Positions 1 through 8,187 of a DNA stretch of 64,000 bases are shown piece after piece (the stretch's first letter is position 1; each line of letters opens with the position of its first letter). The notes under the pieces were generated by a model. That model was not told the origin of the DNA. It saw only the letters and a program-made list of their open reading frames with translations, and made no database searches. The position numbers and the translations under genes are program-made. Origin of the DNA: Streptosporangium album (GTDB taxonomy: Bacteria; Actinomycetota; Actinomycetes; Streptosporangiales; Streptosporangiaceae). Location of the stretch: contig NZ_JACHJU010000001.1 in NCBI RefSeq assembly GCF_014203795.1, positions 4,216,001-4,280,000 on the forward strand, read 5' to 3'.

Positions 1-2403
1 CACCAGCAGCGGCGGCGTGTCGCCGTGCGTGGCGAACAGCCCGGCGACGCAGGCGCCGAATCTGACCGGCTGCCGCAGGTGGCCCGCCCAGTAGGCCGGG
101 TCCGTCGCCTGCTCGGCGGTGATGGGCTCACCGGTGACGTTGGACCAGAACGGCAGGCTCGGCGCCTGCCGGGGCACCGAGGCGACCAGCGCGGTGAACT
201 CCGCGAGGATCGGCTCCATCATCGGCGAGTGGAACGCGTGCGAGGTGCGCAGGGCCTTGCAGCCCACCTCCTCGGCCTTCAGCGTCTCGGCGAACGCCTC
301 GACCGCGTCCGCGGGGCCGGCCACCACGCAGGTGCCGGGACCGTTGACGGTCGCCACCGACACCCCGTCCGGCAGCCGGCCGGCCAGCGCCGACTCGTCC
401 CGCTGGACGGCGAGCATCGCGCCCGGCGGCATCGACTGCATCAACGCGCCCCGGGCGGCGACCAGCCGCACCGCGTCGGCCAGGGTGAAGACCCCGGCGA
501 CGGTCGCGGCGACGTACTCGCCGATGGAGTGGCCGATCATCGCGGCCGGCCGTACCCCCCAGCTCTGCCAGAGCCGGGCCAGCGCGTACTCCACGGTGAA
601 CAGCGCCGGCTGGGTGTAGCGCGTCTGCCGGAGCGTCTCGTCGGCGTCGGGCGCGGCGCCGAACACCAGGTCGCGCAGGTCGAGGCCGAGGTGCTCGGTG
701 AGCAGGCCCGCGCACTCGTCGACGGCGGCGGCGAACACCGGCTCCGTCCGGTACAGCTCCGCGCCCATGCCGGCGTGCTGCGCGCCCTGCCCGGAGAACA
801 GGAAGGCCACCGCCGGCGGGGTGGTGCCGGCCTCCCCCTTGCGGCGGCGCTTGCGGTCCCGCAGCGCGGTGACCGCGTCGGCGCGGTCGGTGGCCGTCAC
901 CGTGGCCCGGTGCGGGTACTCCATCCGGCCCACCCGCAGCGTGTGGGCCACGTCGGCGAGGTCGAGGTCCTCGTTGGCCGTCAGGTGCCCGGCCAGCCGC
1001 TCCACCGCCGTGTCCAGCGCGGTGGCGGTCTTGGCGGAGACCTGCAGCAGGTGCGCGGGCCGCGGGGGGATCGGGTCCGCCTCGACGCGCGGCGCCTCCT
1101 CCAGGATCATGTGCGCGTTGGTGCCGCCGATGCCGAAGGAGCTGACTCCGGCGCGCCGGGGACCGCCGTCCGTCTCCCACTTGCTGAGCGTGGACGCCAC
1201 GTAGAACGGGGTGTCGGCGAAGTCGATGGCCGGGTTGGGGCGCTCGTAGTTGATCGTCGGCGGGATCAGCCCGTGCTCCAGCGCCAGCACCGCCTTGATC
1301 ACGCTGATGATGCCCGCGGCCTGGCTGAGGTGGCCGATGTTGGACTTCACCGAGCCGATGCCGCACCAGCCGCGGTCCCGCGTGGACTGCGTGTACACCG
1401 CGGACAGGGCGGCGACCTCGATCGGGTCGCCCATCGCGGTGCCGGTGCCGTGCGCCTCGACGTAGCCGATGCTGCGCGGGTCGATCCCGGCGGCCCCGAC
1501 CGCCTGCGCCACCGCGGCGGCCTGCCCGTCGACGCTGGGCGCGGAGAATCCGACCTTGCCGGCGCCGTCGTTGTTGATCGCGTTGCCCCGCACCACCGCG
1601 TGGATGTGGTCGCCGTCGGCGATGGCGTCCTCAAGCCGCTTGAGCACGGCGACGCCGACGCCGCTGCCCCAGACGGTGCCGTTCGCGTCGGCGTCGAACG
1701 GACGGCAGTGACCCTCGGGGGAGGTGAACCCCTCCACCCCGATGTATCCGGTCGCCGGCGGGTGTTCGAGGTTCACGCCGCCTGCCAGGGCCATGTCGCA
1801 CTCGCCGCCGCGCAGCGCCTCGCACGCCAGGTGGAGCGCGACCAGCGACGTGGAGCAGGCGGTGTGGACGGTCAGGCTGGGCCCGCGCAGGTTCAGCCGG
1901 TACGACACGGTGGTGGCCACGTAGTTCGGCGAGTTGGCGGTGGCCAGGCCGATGCCGTGGCGGGTCTCCCAGACCCGCTTGTTGCGGGCCAGGTTCTCCC
2001 ACAGGTACTGGTTGCCTCCGGTGCCGGCGTACACGCCGATGGCGCCGTCGTAGCGTCCCGGGTCGGTCCCGGCGTCGTTCAGCGCGGTGTAGCACGTCTC
2101 CAGGAACAGCCGGTGCTGCGGGTTGAGGATCTCCGCCTCGCGCGCGGTCAGGCCGAACAGCCCGGCGTCGAACTGGTCGTACCCCTCCACGTACGGTGCC
2201 TTCGACACCCAGCTCGGGTCGTCGACGTCCTCCTCGGACGCGCCCCTGGCCAGCTGTTCCTCGCGGGTGAAGGTGGTGATCGACTCCACACCGTCGACCA
2301 GGTTGCGCCAGAACCCGTCGATGTCGGCCGCGCCCGGCACCCGGGCGGCCATCCCCACGATGGCGATCGGTTCGACGCCCTCGTCGGCGACGTCACTGGT
2401 CAT
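1..2403 (-). CDS. Type I polyketide synthase, KS-AT (3' end beyond window)
   Basis: This is the start of a modular PKS; 801 codons are in the window and it continues past the left edge. Residues about 10-430 are a ketosynthase with the catalytic cysteine in TACSTSL (Cys183) and the two histidines in EAHGTGT and KSNIGH. After a linker comes an acyltransferase with the nucleophile in GHSIGEY (Ser626) and a downstream HAFH motif. In the family GHSIG plus HAFH points to malonyl-CoA rather than methylmalonyl-CoA, so it probably adds an unbranched C2 unit. The ATG lies inside the 3' end of the upstream NRPS gene (11-base overlap), so translation is coupled. It should accept the chain from the last carrier domain of that NRPS. 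Any reductive, carrier or release domains lie outside the window. Confidence 0.93.
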   Translation of the reverse strand, partial: MTSDVADEGVEPIAIVGMAARVPGAADIDGFWRNLVDGVESITTFTREEQLARGASEEDVDDPSWVSKAPYVEGYDQFDAGLFGLTAREAEILNPQHRLFLETCYTALNDAGTDPGRYDGAIGVYAGTGGNQYLWENLARNKRVWETRHGIGLATANSPNYVATTVSYRLNLRGPSLTVHTACSTSLVALHLACEALRGGECDMALAGGVNLEHPPATGYIGVEGFTSPEGHCRPFDADANGTVWGSGVGVAVLKRLEDAIADGDHIHAVVRGNAINNDGAGKVGFSAPSVDGQAAAVAQAVGAAGIDPRSIGYVEAHGTGTAMGDPIEVAALSAVYTQSTRDRGWCGIGSVKSNIGHLSQAAGIISVIKAVLALEHGLIPPTINYERPNPAIDFADTPFYVASTLSKWETDGGPRRAGVSSFGIGGTNAHMILEEAPRVEADPIPPRPAHLLQVSAKTATALDTAVERLAGHLTANEDLDLADVAHTLRVGRMEYPHRATVTATDRADAVTALRDRKRRRKGEAGTTPPAVAFLFSGQGAQHAGMGAELYRTEPVFAAAVDECAGLLTEHLGLDLRDLVFGAAPDADETLRQTRYTQPALFTVEYALARLWQSWGVRPAAMIGHSIGEYVAATVAGVFTLADAVRLVAARGALMQSMPPGAMLAVQRDESALAGRLPDGVSVATVNGPGTCVVAGPADAVEAFAETLKAEEVGCKALRTSHAFHSPMMEPILAEFTALVASVPRQAPSLPFWSNVTGEPITAEQATDPAYWAGHLRQPVRFGACVAGLFATHGDTPPLLV

Positions 2404-5400
2404 GGTCGTTCTCCTGTCCGGTGGTGCTGTTGACGCGTCGTGGGCGTCGGGTACGGTTGCGCCGCGCCTCGCCTCGTGAGACGGCGCGGGCGAGTTCTGA
2501 GTCGCCGCTCTGGGGGTCGTCGGAAGGGCCGCCCGCCTGGGTGTCCAGGTGGACGGCGAGGGCACGGATGTTCGGGTAGCGGAACAGGTCCACCATCCGC
2601 AGCTCACGGTCGAGCCGGACGCACAGGCGGGCGTGCACGGCGGCGAGCGCCAGTGAGTGACCGCCGATGTCGAAGAAGTTGTCGTCGGGGCCGACGGTGT
2701 CCCGTTCCAGAACCTCACGCCAGATCGCGGCGATCAGCTGCTCGGTGGCGCTCGACCCGCTCCCGGGGTTCGGGGGCGGCGCATGCGGCTCGGCGACCCG
2801 CATGGCGCCGGGCGCGGCGTCCGGCGTGACCTGTCCGGGCAGGGCGACCTCGCCCATCGGGGCGGCCGGATCGGCGGCCAGCGCGCCGACCACGTTCACG
2901 TAGTCGGCGAGCATCGCCTCGACCCTGGCCGCGTCGAACAGGTCGGGGTTGTAGACGACCTCGACACAGAACCGGCCGGCCCGCTCCGTCACGTACACGG
3001 TCATGTCGAACGGCGATCCCGGCTTGTCGACCTCGATCGTCTCGCTGCTCAACCCGGGCAGCTCCAGCCGGGGCTGCGTGAGGTTCAGCACGTTGAACAT
3101 GATCTGCACCAGCGGGGCACGGGACGGGTCCCTGCGGATGCCCAGCTTCTCGACCACGCGCTCCAGCGGCGCGGCCGGGTGCGCGGCGACGTCCAGCAGC
3201 TCGCGGGTGCACCGCCGTACGTGGGCGGCGAAGTCGGCGCCGTCGTCCGACCGCAGCCGCAGCGGGACCATGTCGATGAAGAACCCGACCAGGTCGTCGA
3301 AGGCGGCCACCCGCCGGTCGGCGACGACCGCGCCGATGACGTGGTCGGCGGTGCCGGTGAGCCGGTGGAGCAGCCGTCCGAGCCCGGCGAGCAGCACCCC
3401 CGCCGGGGTCGCCCCGAGGTCGGCGGCGAGCGCGCGGACCGCGGCGTCGGCGCCGGGCGGCAGGGCCACGCGCGCCTCGGCTCCCCGGTAGGTCTGCACG
3501 GCCGGGCGGGGCCGGTCGCGGGGCAGGTCCAGCGCGGTGGGCGCTCCGTGCAGGTGCTCGGCCCACCAGGCCAGGTCCGCGTCTCCGTCGCGCTCGTCCC
3601 GCCCGGCCCGCCAGACCGCGTAGTCGGCGTACGAGGCGCGCAGCGGCACCAGGTCCGGCGCTCGGCCGGCGGCGGCGGCCGCGTAGCAGGCGGAGAGATC
3701 GGTGTAGAGCGCGTCCTGGGACCAGCCGTCGAACACCGCGTGGTGCAGGGTCAGCGCCAGCACGTGCTCGTCGGGGCCCAGCACGTACAGCCAGGCCCGC
3801 CAGGGGGGACCGCCCGCCAGGTCGAACGGCGCGGACGCGCCGGCCGCCAGCCGGGTGCGCAGCTGAGCGTCCCGCTGTGCCCGGCCGTACCCGCGCAGGT
3901 CGACCACCGTCAGCTCCACCTCGCCCGGCGGCTCGCAGACGGCGTACGGCACGCCGGCCGTCTGCCGGATCCGCCAGCGCAGCACGGCGTGCCGCTCGGC
4001 GACGGCCCGCAGCGCCGCCCGCAGCGCCGGCACCTCCAGGGGACCGCGCAACGTCTCGGCCAGGGCGATGTTGTACGGCGCGGCCTCGGGTGCCAGCTGG
4101 TCCAGGAACCACAGGCGGCGCTGCGGCGGCGCCAGGGTCGGCGGGTGGCCGAGGGTGAGCTCCGGACCAAGCAGCCGGGCGGCCTTGTCGAACCGCCCGG
4201 CGATCTCCGGCAGGGTACGGCCGGCGAACACGTCGTCCACCGTCACGTCCAGGCCCAGCTCGTCGCGGACGGCGGCGACCAGCCGCATCGCGGTGATCGA
4301 GTCACCGCCGCCGGAGAAGAAGTCGGCGCCGACGCCCAGGCGCCGCCACACCGCCGCGAGCGCGCGTTCGGTGGCGGTCTCCCCCTCGGGTGAGCCGCCG
4401 GCCGGGCGGTCCTCGGCGGCCAGCTCCCGCAGCCTGGCCCTGTCCACCTTGCCGGAGACGTTGAGCGGCAGTCGGGGCAGGCGCAGCACCCGCCCGGGCA
4501 GCATCGCGGCGGTCAGCCGCGAGGCGGCGTAGCCGGTGTCGGCCGGGGCGTCCTCCGGTGTGAGGAACGCGACCAGCTCCAGGCCGCCGCCGGGCCCCGG
4601 CACCGCCTCCACGGCCGCCTGCGCGACCGCCGGGTGCTCCTGCAGCACGGCCGCGACCTCGCCGAGCTCGATCCGCTGGCCGCGGATCTTGACCTGTCCG
4701 TCGCGGCGGCCCAGGTAGACGAGCTGCCCGTCGTCGGCGTGGCGCACCATGTCCCCGGTCCGGTAGAGCCGCGCGCCCGCCTCGCCGGAGAACGGGTCGG
4801 GCACGAACGCCTCGGCCGTCAGCGCGGGCCTGCCCAGGTAGCCCCGGGTGACGCCGGGGCCACCGATCAGCAGCTCGCCCTCGGCCCCGCGCTCGACCAG
4901 GCGGAGCCGGTCGTCGACGACGTAGCAGCGGTGGCCGCGCGTCGGGAGGCCGATCGTGACCGGCGTGGTCTGCGGCGCGGTCAGCTCGCCGGCGACGGGC
5001 GACACCGTGGTCTCGGTGGGTCCGTAGGTGTTGACGAACCGGCGGCCCGCCGTCGCCCACCGGTTGACCAGCTCGGCCGGCACCGCGTCGCCGCCGCACA
5101 TCACCGTCCGCCAGCCGGGCAGCGCGGCCGGGTCGAGCAGGGACAGCACGGCCGGGGTGATCACCCCCCAGTCGACCCGGTGCCCGGCGATGAACCGCTC
5201 CAGCCGCGCGGGATCGGTGCGGTCGTCCTCACCGGCCAGCTGCACCGACCCGCCCACGGACAGCGGCACGAACAGGTCGAGGACGGAGGCGTCGAATCCG
5301 AGGGAGGCGAACGACAGCGCGCGGGTGCTCTGCCCGGCCTCGGTGTACGCGGCCCAGGTGACGACGTAGTCGATCAGGTTGCGGTGGGTGACGAGCACGC

Positions 5401-5914
5401 CCTTGGGACGGCCGGTGGAACCGGAGGTGTAGATCGCGTAGGCGACGTTGTCCGGCGCGGCGGGGCAGGCGGGCACGGCGGCCAGGTCGACCGGTCCGGC
5501 CGGCCCGGGTACGGCGACGCGCCGCGGGCCCGTCTCACCGACGGCCTCCGCTCCCGCCCGGTCGCACACCACGACGTCCAGACCGGCGTCGGCGGCTATG
5601 TCCCGCAGCCGCAGCCGCGGGCCGGCCGGATCCAGCGGCACGTAGCCGCCGCCGGCCAGCAGGACGCCGAGGAGCGCGACCACCATCGCGGGCCGCCGCT
5701 CCAGGCAGATCCCGACCCGGCTCTCCGGGCCGACGCCGAGCGCGCCGAGCTGGGCGGAGAGCGCCGTGGCGCGGGCGACCAGCTCGCGATAGGTGATCTC
5801 CTCGTCCCACTGCGCGACCGCGACGGCGTCCGGCACGGCCCGGGCCCGCGCCACGATGAGGTCGGCGACGCTTTCCACGGGGGAGGGCGCCGGGTGGGGC
5901 AGGCGGGCGTTCAC
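2393..5914 (-). CDS. NRPS, domain order A-T-C-T
   Basis: A 1,173-residue nonribosomal peptide synthetase. Residues about 10-505 are an adenylation domain (YTSGSTGRPKG, FDASV, NTYGPTE, YRTGD, SGKVDR). The first carrier has FFSGGGDSI (Ser539). A condensation domain (about 590-1010) has an intact HHAVFDG motif and C4-C5-like YADYAVW and IGAVVADRR. The second carrier has FFDIGGHSL (Ser1087). My hand-read specificity positions are roughly D-A-L-V-M-G-T-V-S-K; I do not assign a substrate. It starts with GTG overlapping the stop of the preceding LanB-like gene and ends inside the PKS start. The second carrier has no adenylation domain of its own, so it must be loaded in trans or receive the condensed chain and pass it to the KS-AT protein. 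Low-complexity Arg-rich C-terminus. Confidence 0.93.
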   Translation of the reverse strand: MNARLPHPAPSPVESVADLIVARARAVPDAVAVAQWDEEITYRELVARATALSAQLGALGVGPESRVGICLERRPAMVVALLGVLLAGGGYVPLDPAGPRLRLRDIAADAGLDVVVCDRAGAEAVGETGPRRVAVPGPAGPVDLAAVPACPAAPDNVAYAIYTSGSTGRPKGVLVTHRNLIDYVVTWAAYTEAGQSTRALSFASLGFDASVLDLFVPLSVGGSVQLAGEDDRTDPARLERFIAGHRVDWGVITPAVLSLLDPAALPGWRTVMCGGDAVPAELVNRWATAGRRFVNTYGPTETTVSPVAGELTAPQTTPVTIGLPTRGHRCYVVDDRLRLVERGAEGELLIGGPGVTRGYLGRPALTAEAFVPDPFSGEAGARLYRTGDMVRHADDGQLVYLGRRDGQVKIRGQRIELGEVAAVLQEHPAVAQAAVEAVPGPGGGLELVAFLTPEDAPADTGYAASRLTAAMLPGRVLRLPRLPLNVSGKVDRARLRELAAEDRPAGGSPEGETATERALAAVWRRLGVGADFFSGGGDSITAMRLVAAVRDELGLDVTVDDVFAGRTLPEIAGRFDKAARLLGPELTLGHPPTLAPPQRRLWFLDQLAPEAAPYNIALAETLRGPLEVPALRAALRAVAERHAVLRWRIRQTAGVPYAVCEPPGEVELTVVDLRGYGRAQRDAQLRTRLAAGASAPFDLAGGPPWRAWLYVLGPDEHVLALTLHHAVFDGWSQDALYTDLSACYAAAAAGRAPDLVPLRASYADYAVWRAGRDERDGDADLAWWAEHLHGAPTALDLPRDRPRPAVQTYRGAEARVALPPGADAAVRALAADLGATPAGVLLAGLGRLLHRLTGTADHVIGAVVADRRVAAFDDLVGFFIDMVPLRLRSDDGADFAAHVRRCTRELLDVAAHPAAPLERVVEKLGIRRDPSRAPLVQIMFNVLNLTQPRLELPGLSSETIEVDKPGSPFDMTVYVTERAGRFCVEVVYNPDLFDAARVEAMLADYVNVVGALAADPAAPMGEVALPGQVTPDAAPGAMRVAEPHAPPPNPGSGSSATEQLIAAIWREVLERDTVGPDDNFFDIGGHSLALAAVHARLCVRLDRELRMVDLFRYPNIRALAVHLDTQAGGPSDDPQSGDSELARAVSRGEARRNRTRRPRRVNSTTGQENDHDQ

Positions 5915-8187
5915 CGCTCACCGCCTGCGGGGGTGGGGTCGGTGATCTGCAGGCGGAGTTCGCTGAAGTAGCGGTTGCCGTGCTGGTCGGGGACCCAGGC
6001 CTGGTCGGGGGTGGGGAGGGCTTCGCTGATGGTGACGGATGCGTCGGGTCCGGCGGTGCGGAGCATGGTGCATAGGACGCCGACGTGGTGGGGGCTGGTG
6101 AGGTCGGAGTAGCAGGGTTTCACTTCGGTGCCGATCTTGACGAAGATCTGGTCGGGCAGGTTGAGACGGTGCCGCCAGGCGCGGGTGGCGAGGTAGCGTT
6201 CGCGTTCGTTGGTGATGTCGGCCAGTCCGGTCTCGGCGACGGTGGTGCGCCAGGTTTCGCGGGTGATGATCAGCCGGTCGATGGTGACGCGGGGGATGTG
6301 GGGGGCGGGCGTGGTGAGCTTGAACGCGTCCACGGCGAGTCCGTTGAGCATTCCGGCGAACATCTCGATCAGTGGCCACCGGTGTCCGTCGGGTGCGGTG
6401 GCGGTCAGGGTGCCGTTCTCGTCGGAGACGGTGACCGCGGTGGCGGGCAGCAGCCGGTCGGGCTCGGCGCCCGGTGCCGCGGCGAACCCCAGCAACCGGT
6501 CGGTGGTGCCGGTCAGCGACGGGGCGACCCGCCCGGTGTGCCGGGGCCAGGTGTCGGGATGGAGCAGCCGGACCCGGTGCTCTCCGAGGTCGGCGGTCAG
6601 CTCGTCGCGGAGCCGGTCGGCTTCGGGGTGCCAGGCGGTGAAGAGATCGCAGTCGAACGTCGGCCACGCCGCGTGCAGTTCGCCGAGGACGACCTGGTAG
6701 TCGCCGCGGTTGACGGCGTCGATGTCGGGGGCGCAGATCTGCAGGTCGGGGCTGTGTATCCGGGCGCTGGACCAACCGGGCTTCTCTGCGGGGAAGAGCC
6801 GGGCCACGGACTCGGCCAGGTCGGCGGCGGACAGCTGGACGCGGGTGCCGTCCTCCGCCAGGCCGAACAGGCTCCCCCAGCGCCGGGTGAACTCCTCGGC
6901 CACGGCGTCCGCGGGGCGCCGCCCGGTGCCCCACAACAGGCCCTGGGCCAGGGACATCAGGTCGGCCAGGCGCACCGGGGCGTCGGTGTCCTCCCGCAGA
7001 TCGTCGTACAGCTCCCGCAACGCCGCTCCGTAGGCGTCGGCCAGCGTCGCCGTCAGCCAGCGGGCGGTGGTGAGGATGATGGCCAGGGGTGGGGCGAGGT
7101 CGTCGAGGAGGGTGGCGCCGACGGTGACGTCGAGGTCGCGGGTGGTGTCTTCGTAGCAGAGGGTGCGGCCGGCGTACATCTGGCCGTCGCGGCGGCGGGG
7201 TGGGGCGCCGGTGATCGCGGTGAACTCCGCGTCGAGGGCGGCGAGGGCGTCTTTGAGTGCGGTGGGGTCGCCGGCGGTGGCGGTGATGGTGTCGCGGGCG
7301 GTGCACAGCCGGTTCAGTCCGGTCAGGGCGTGCTGCTGGAGGTCGGTTTCGCCGATGGTTTCGATGCGGGCGCGTAGGGCTTGTTCGGCGTCGCGGCCGA
7401 TGGGCAGTGCGGCGTCCCAGGTGATGAGGTCACGTTCGACGAGTCGTTCCAGGAGGAGGTAGCCGTCTTCGGGGCGGGGCAGGTGGGCGACCGCTTGGAT
7501 GGCGGGGGTGCGTCCGTCGCAGTGGGCCAGCAGGGCGGCTTCGGGTGGGGACAGGGGCAGGGGTGGTTGCATGGGGCGCAGGATCTGCCGGTCGTCCAGG
7601 GTGAGGTGGGGCAGTAGTGCGGGTGGCCACCAGCGGCGGATCTGCGGGTCTTCGGCGAGGTGGTCGGCGTAGGCGCTCATGGCCCAGCCTTCGAAGAAGA
7701 CCCGCCGCTCGCGTAGCAGGCCGGGCCCGGTGTGGACGTCCAGTGCCCGCTCGGTGCCCGAGCGGATGTCGATCCAGCAGATGGGGCCGAAGAAGCCGAT
7801 GGTCTCGTTCTTGGCGCAGTAGCGCTGCCAGTAGCGGACGACGGCGCGTTCGCGGTCGCGGCGGCGTACGTTGCGGGGGGCGTCGGGTCCTCCGGCGAGC
7901 AGGCCGTCCAGGGCGATGAGGACGCCGGGGTTCTGCCAGGTGACGGCCTCGCGGAAGAGGGGGTCGGCGGCGATCTGGCAGATTTTGCGGGCGCCGGTGG
8001 TGATGGCGTCGGCCAGTGCTTTGTCGAACGCGTCGGCGTTGCCGTGGCCGGTCAGCAGGTCGTCGGCCGCGGCCGCGGTGGCGGGGGCGGTGAAGGCGTC
8101 CAGGCCGTCGGCGGGGAATCCGGTGGTGCGCAGGAGCGCGTCCGGCCACACCGACCAGCCGGTGTTGCCCAGGTTCACCTTCGTCAC
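5911..8187 (-). CDS. LanB-like protein, copy A (lantibiotic dehydratase N-terminal family)
   Basis: A 758-residue protein that I place in the lantibiotic dehydratase N-terminal family. That family includes the tRNA-Glu-dependent glutamylation part of LanB and of split thiopeptide dehydratases. Visible family-like features are an Arg-rich helix followed by KNETIGFFGP (about 126-135), where classical LanB proteins have a TPFG-type motif, and a C-terminal stretch around VKIGTEVKPCYSDL. The length suits a glutamylation-type module without the roughly 300-residue elimination domain. GTG start, overlapping the stop of copy B; its own stop overlaps the NRPS start. Residues 1-379, 447-498, 575-611 and 627-758 match copy B almost completely; the rest diverges. 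Function is inferred: tRNA-dependent acylation or dehydration of a Ser/Thr-containing, possibly carrier-bound, intermediate. No precursor peptide is visible. Confidence 0.8.
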   Translation of the reverse strand: MTKVNLGNTGWSVWPDALLRTTGFPADGLDAFTAPATAAAADDLLTGHGNADAFDKALADAITTGARKICQIAADPLFREAVTWQNPGVLIALDGLLAGGPDAPRNVRRRDRERAVVRYWQRYCAKNETIGFFGPICWIDIRSGTERALDVHTGPGLLRERRVFFEGWAMSAYADHLAEDPQIRRWWPPALLPHLTLDDRQILRPMQPPLPLSPPEAALLAHCDGRTPAIQAVAHLPRPEDGYLLLERLVERDLITWDAALPIGRDAEQALRARIETIGETDLQQHALTGLNRLCTARDTITATAGDPTALKDALAALDAEFTAITGAPPRRRDGQMYAGRTLCYEDTTRDLDVTVGATLLDDLAPPLAIILTTARWLTATLADAYGAALRELYDDLREDTDAPVRLADLMSLAQGLLWGTGRRPADAVAEEFTRRWGSLFGLAEDGTRVQLSAADLAESVARLFPAEKPGWSSARIHSPDLQICAPDIDAVNRGDYQVVLGELHAAWPTFDCDLFTAWHPEADRLRDELTADLGEHRVRLLHPDTWPRHTGRVAPSLTGTTDRLLGFAAAPGAEPDRLLPATAVTVSDENGTLTATAPDGHRWPLIEMFAGMLNGLAVDAFKLTTPAPHIPRVTIDRLIITRETWRTTVAETGLADITNERERYLATRAWRHRLNLPDQIFVKIGTEVKPCYSDLTSPHHVGVLCTMLRTAGPDASVTISEALPTPDQAWVPDQHGNRYFSELRLQITDPTPAGGER

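Noticed and set aside
25-2433. 802-codon open frame on the plus strand
   Set aside because: It is antisense to a clear KS-AT polyketide synthase (TACSTSL, GHSIGEY). High GC leaves the opposite strand open; the translation is Arg/Gly/Val-rich without domains.
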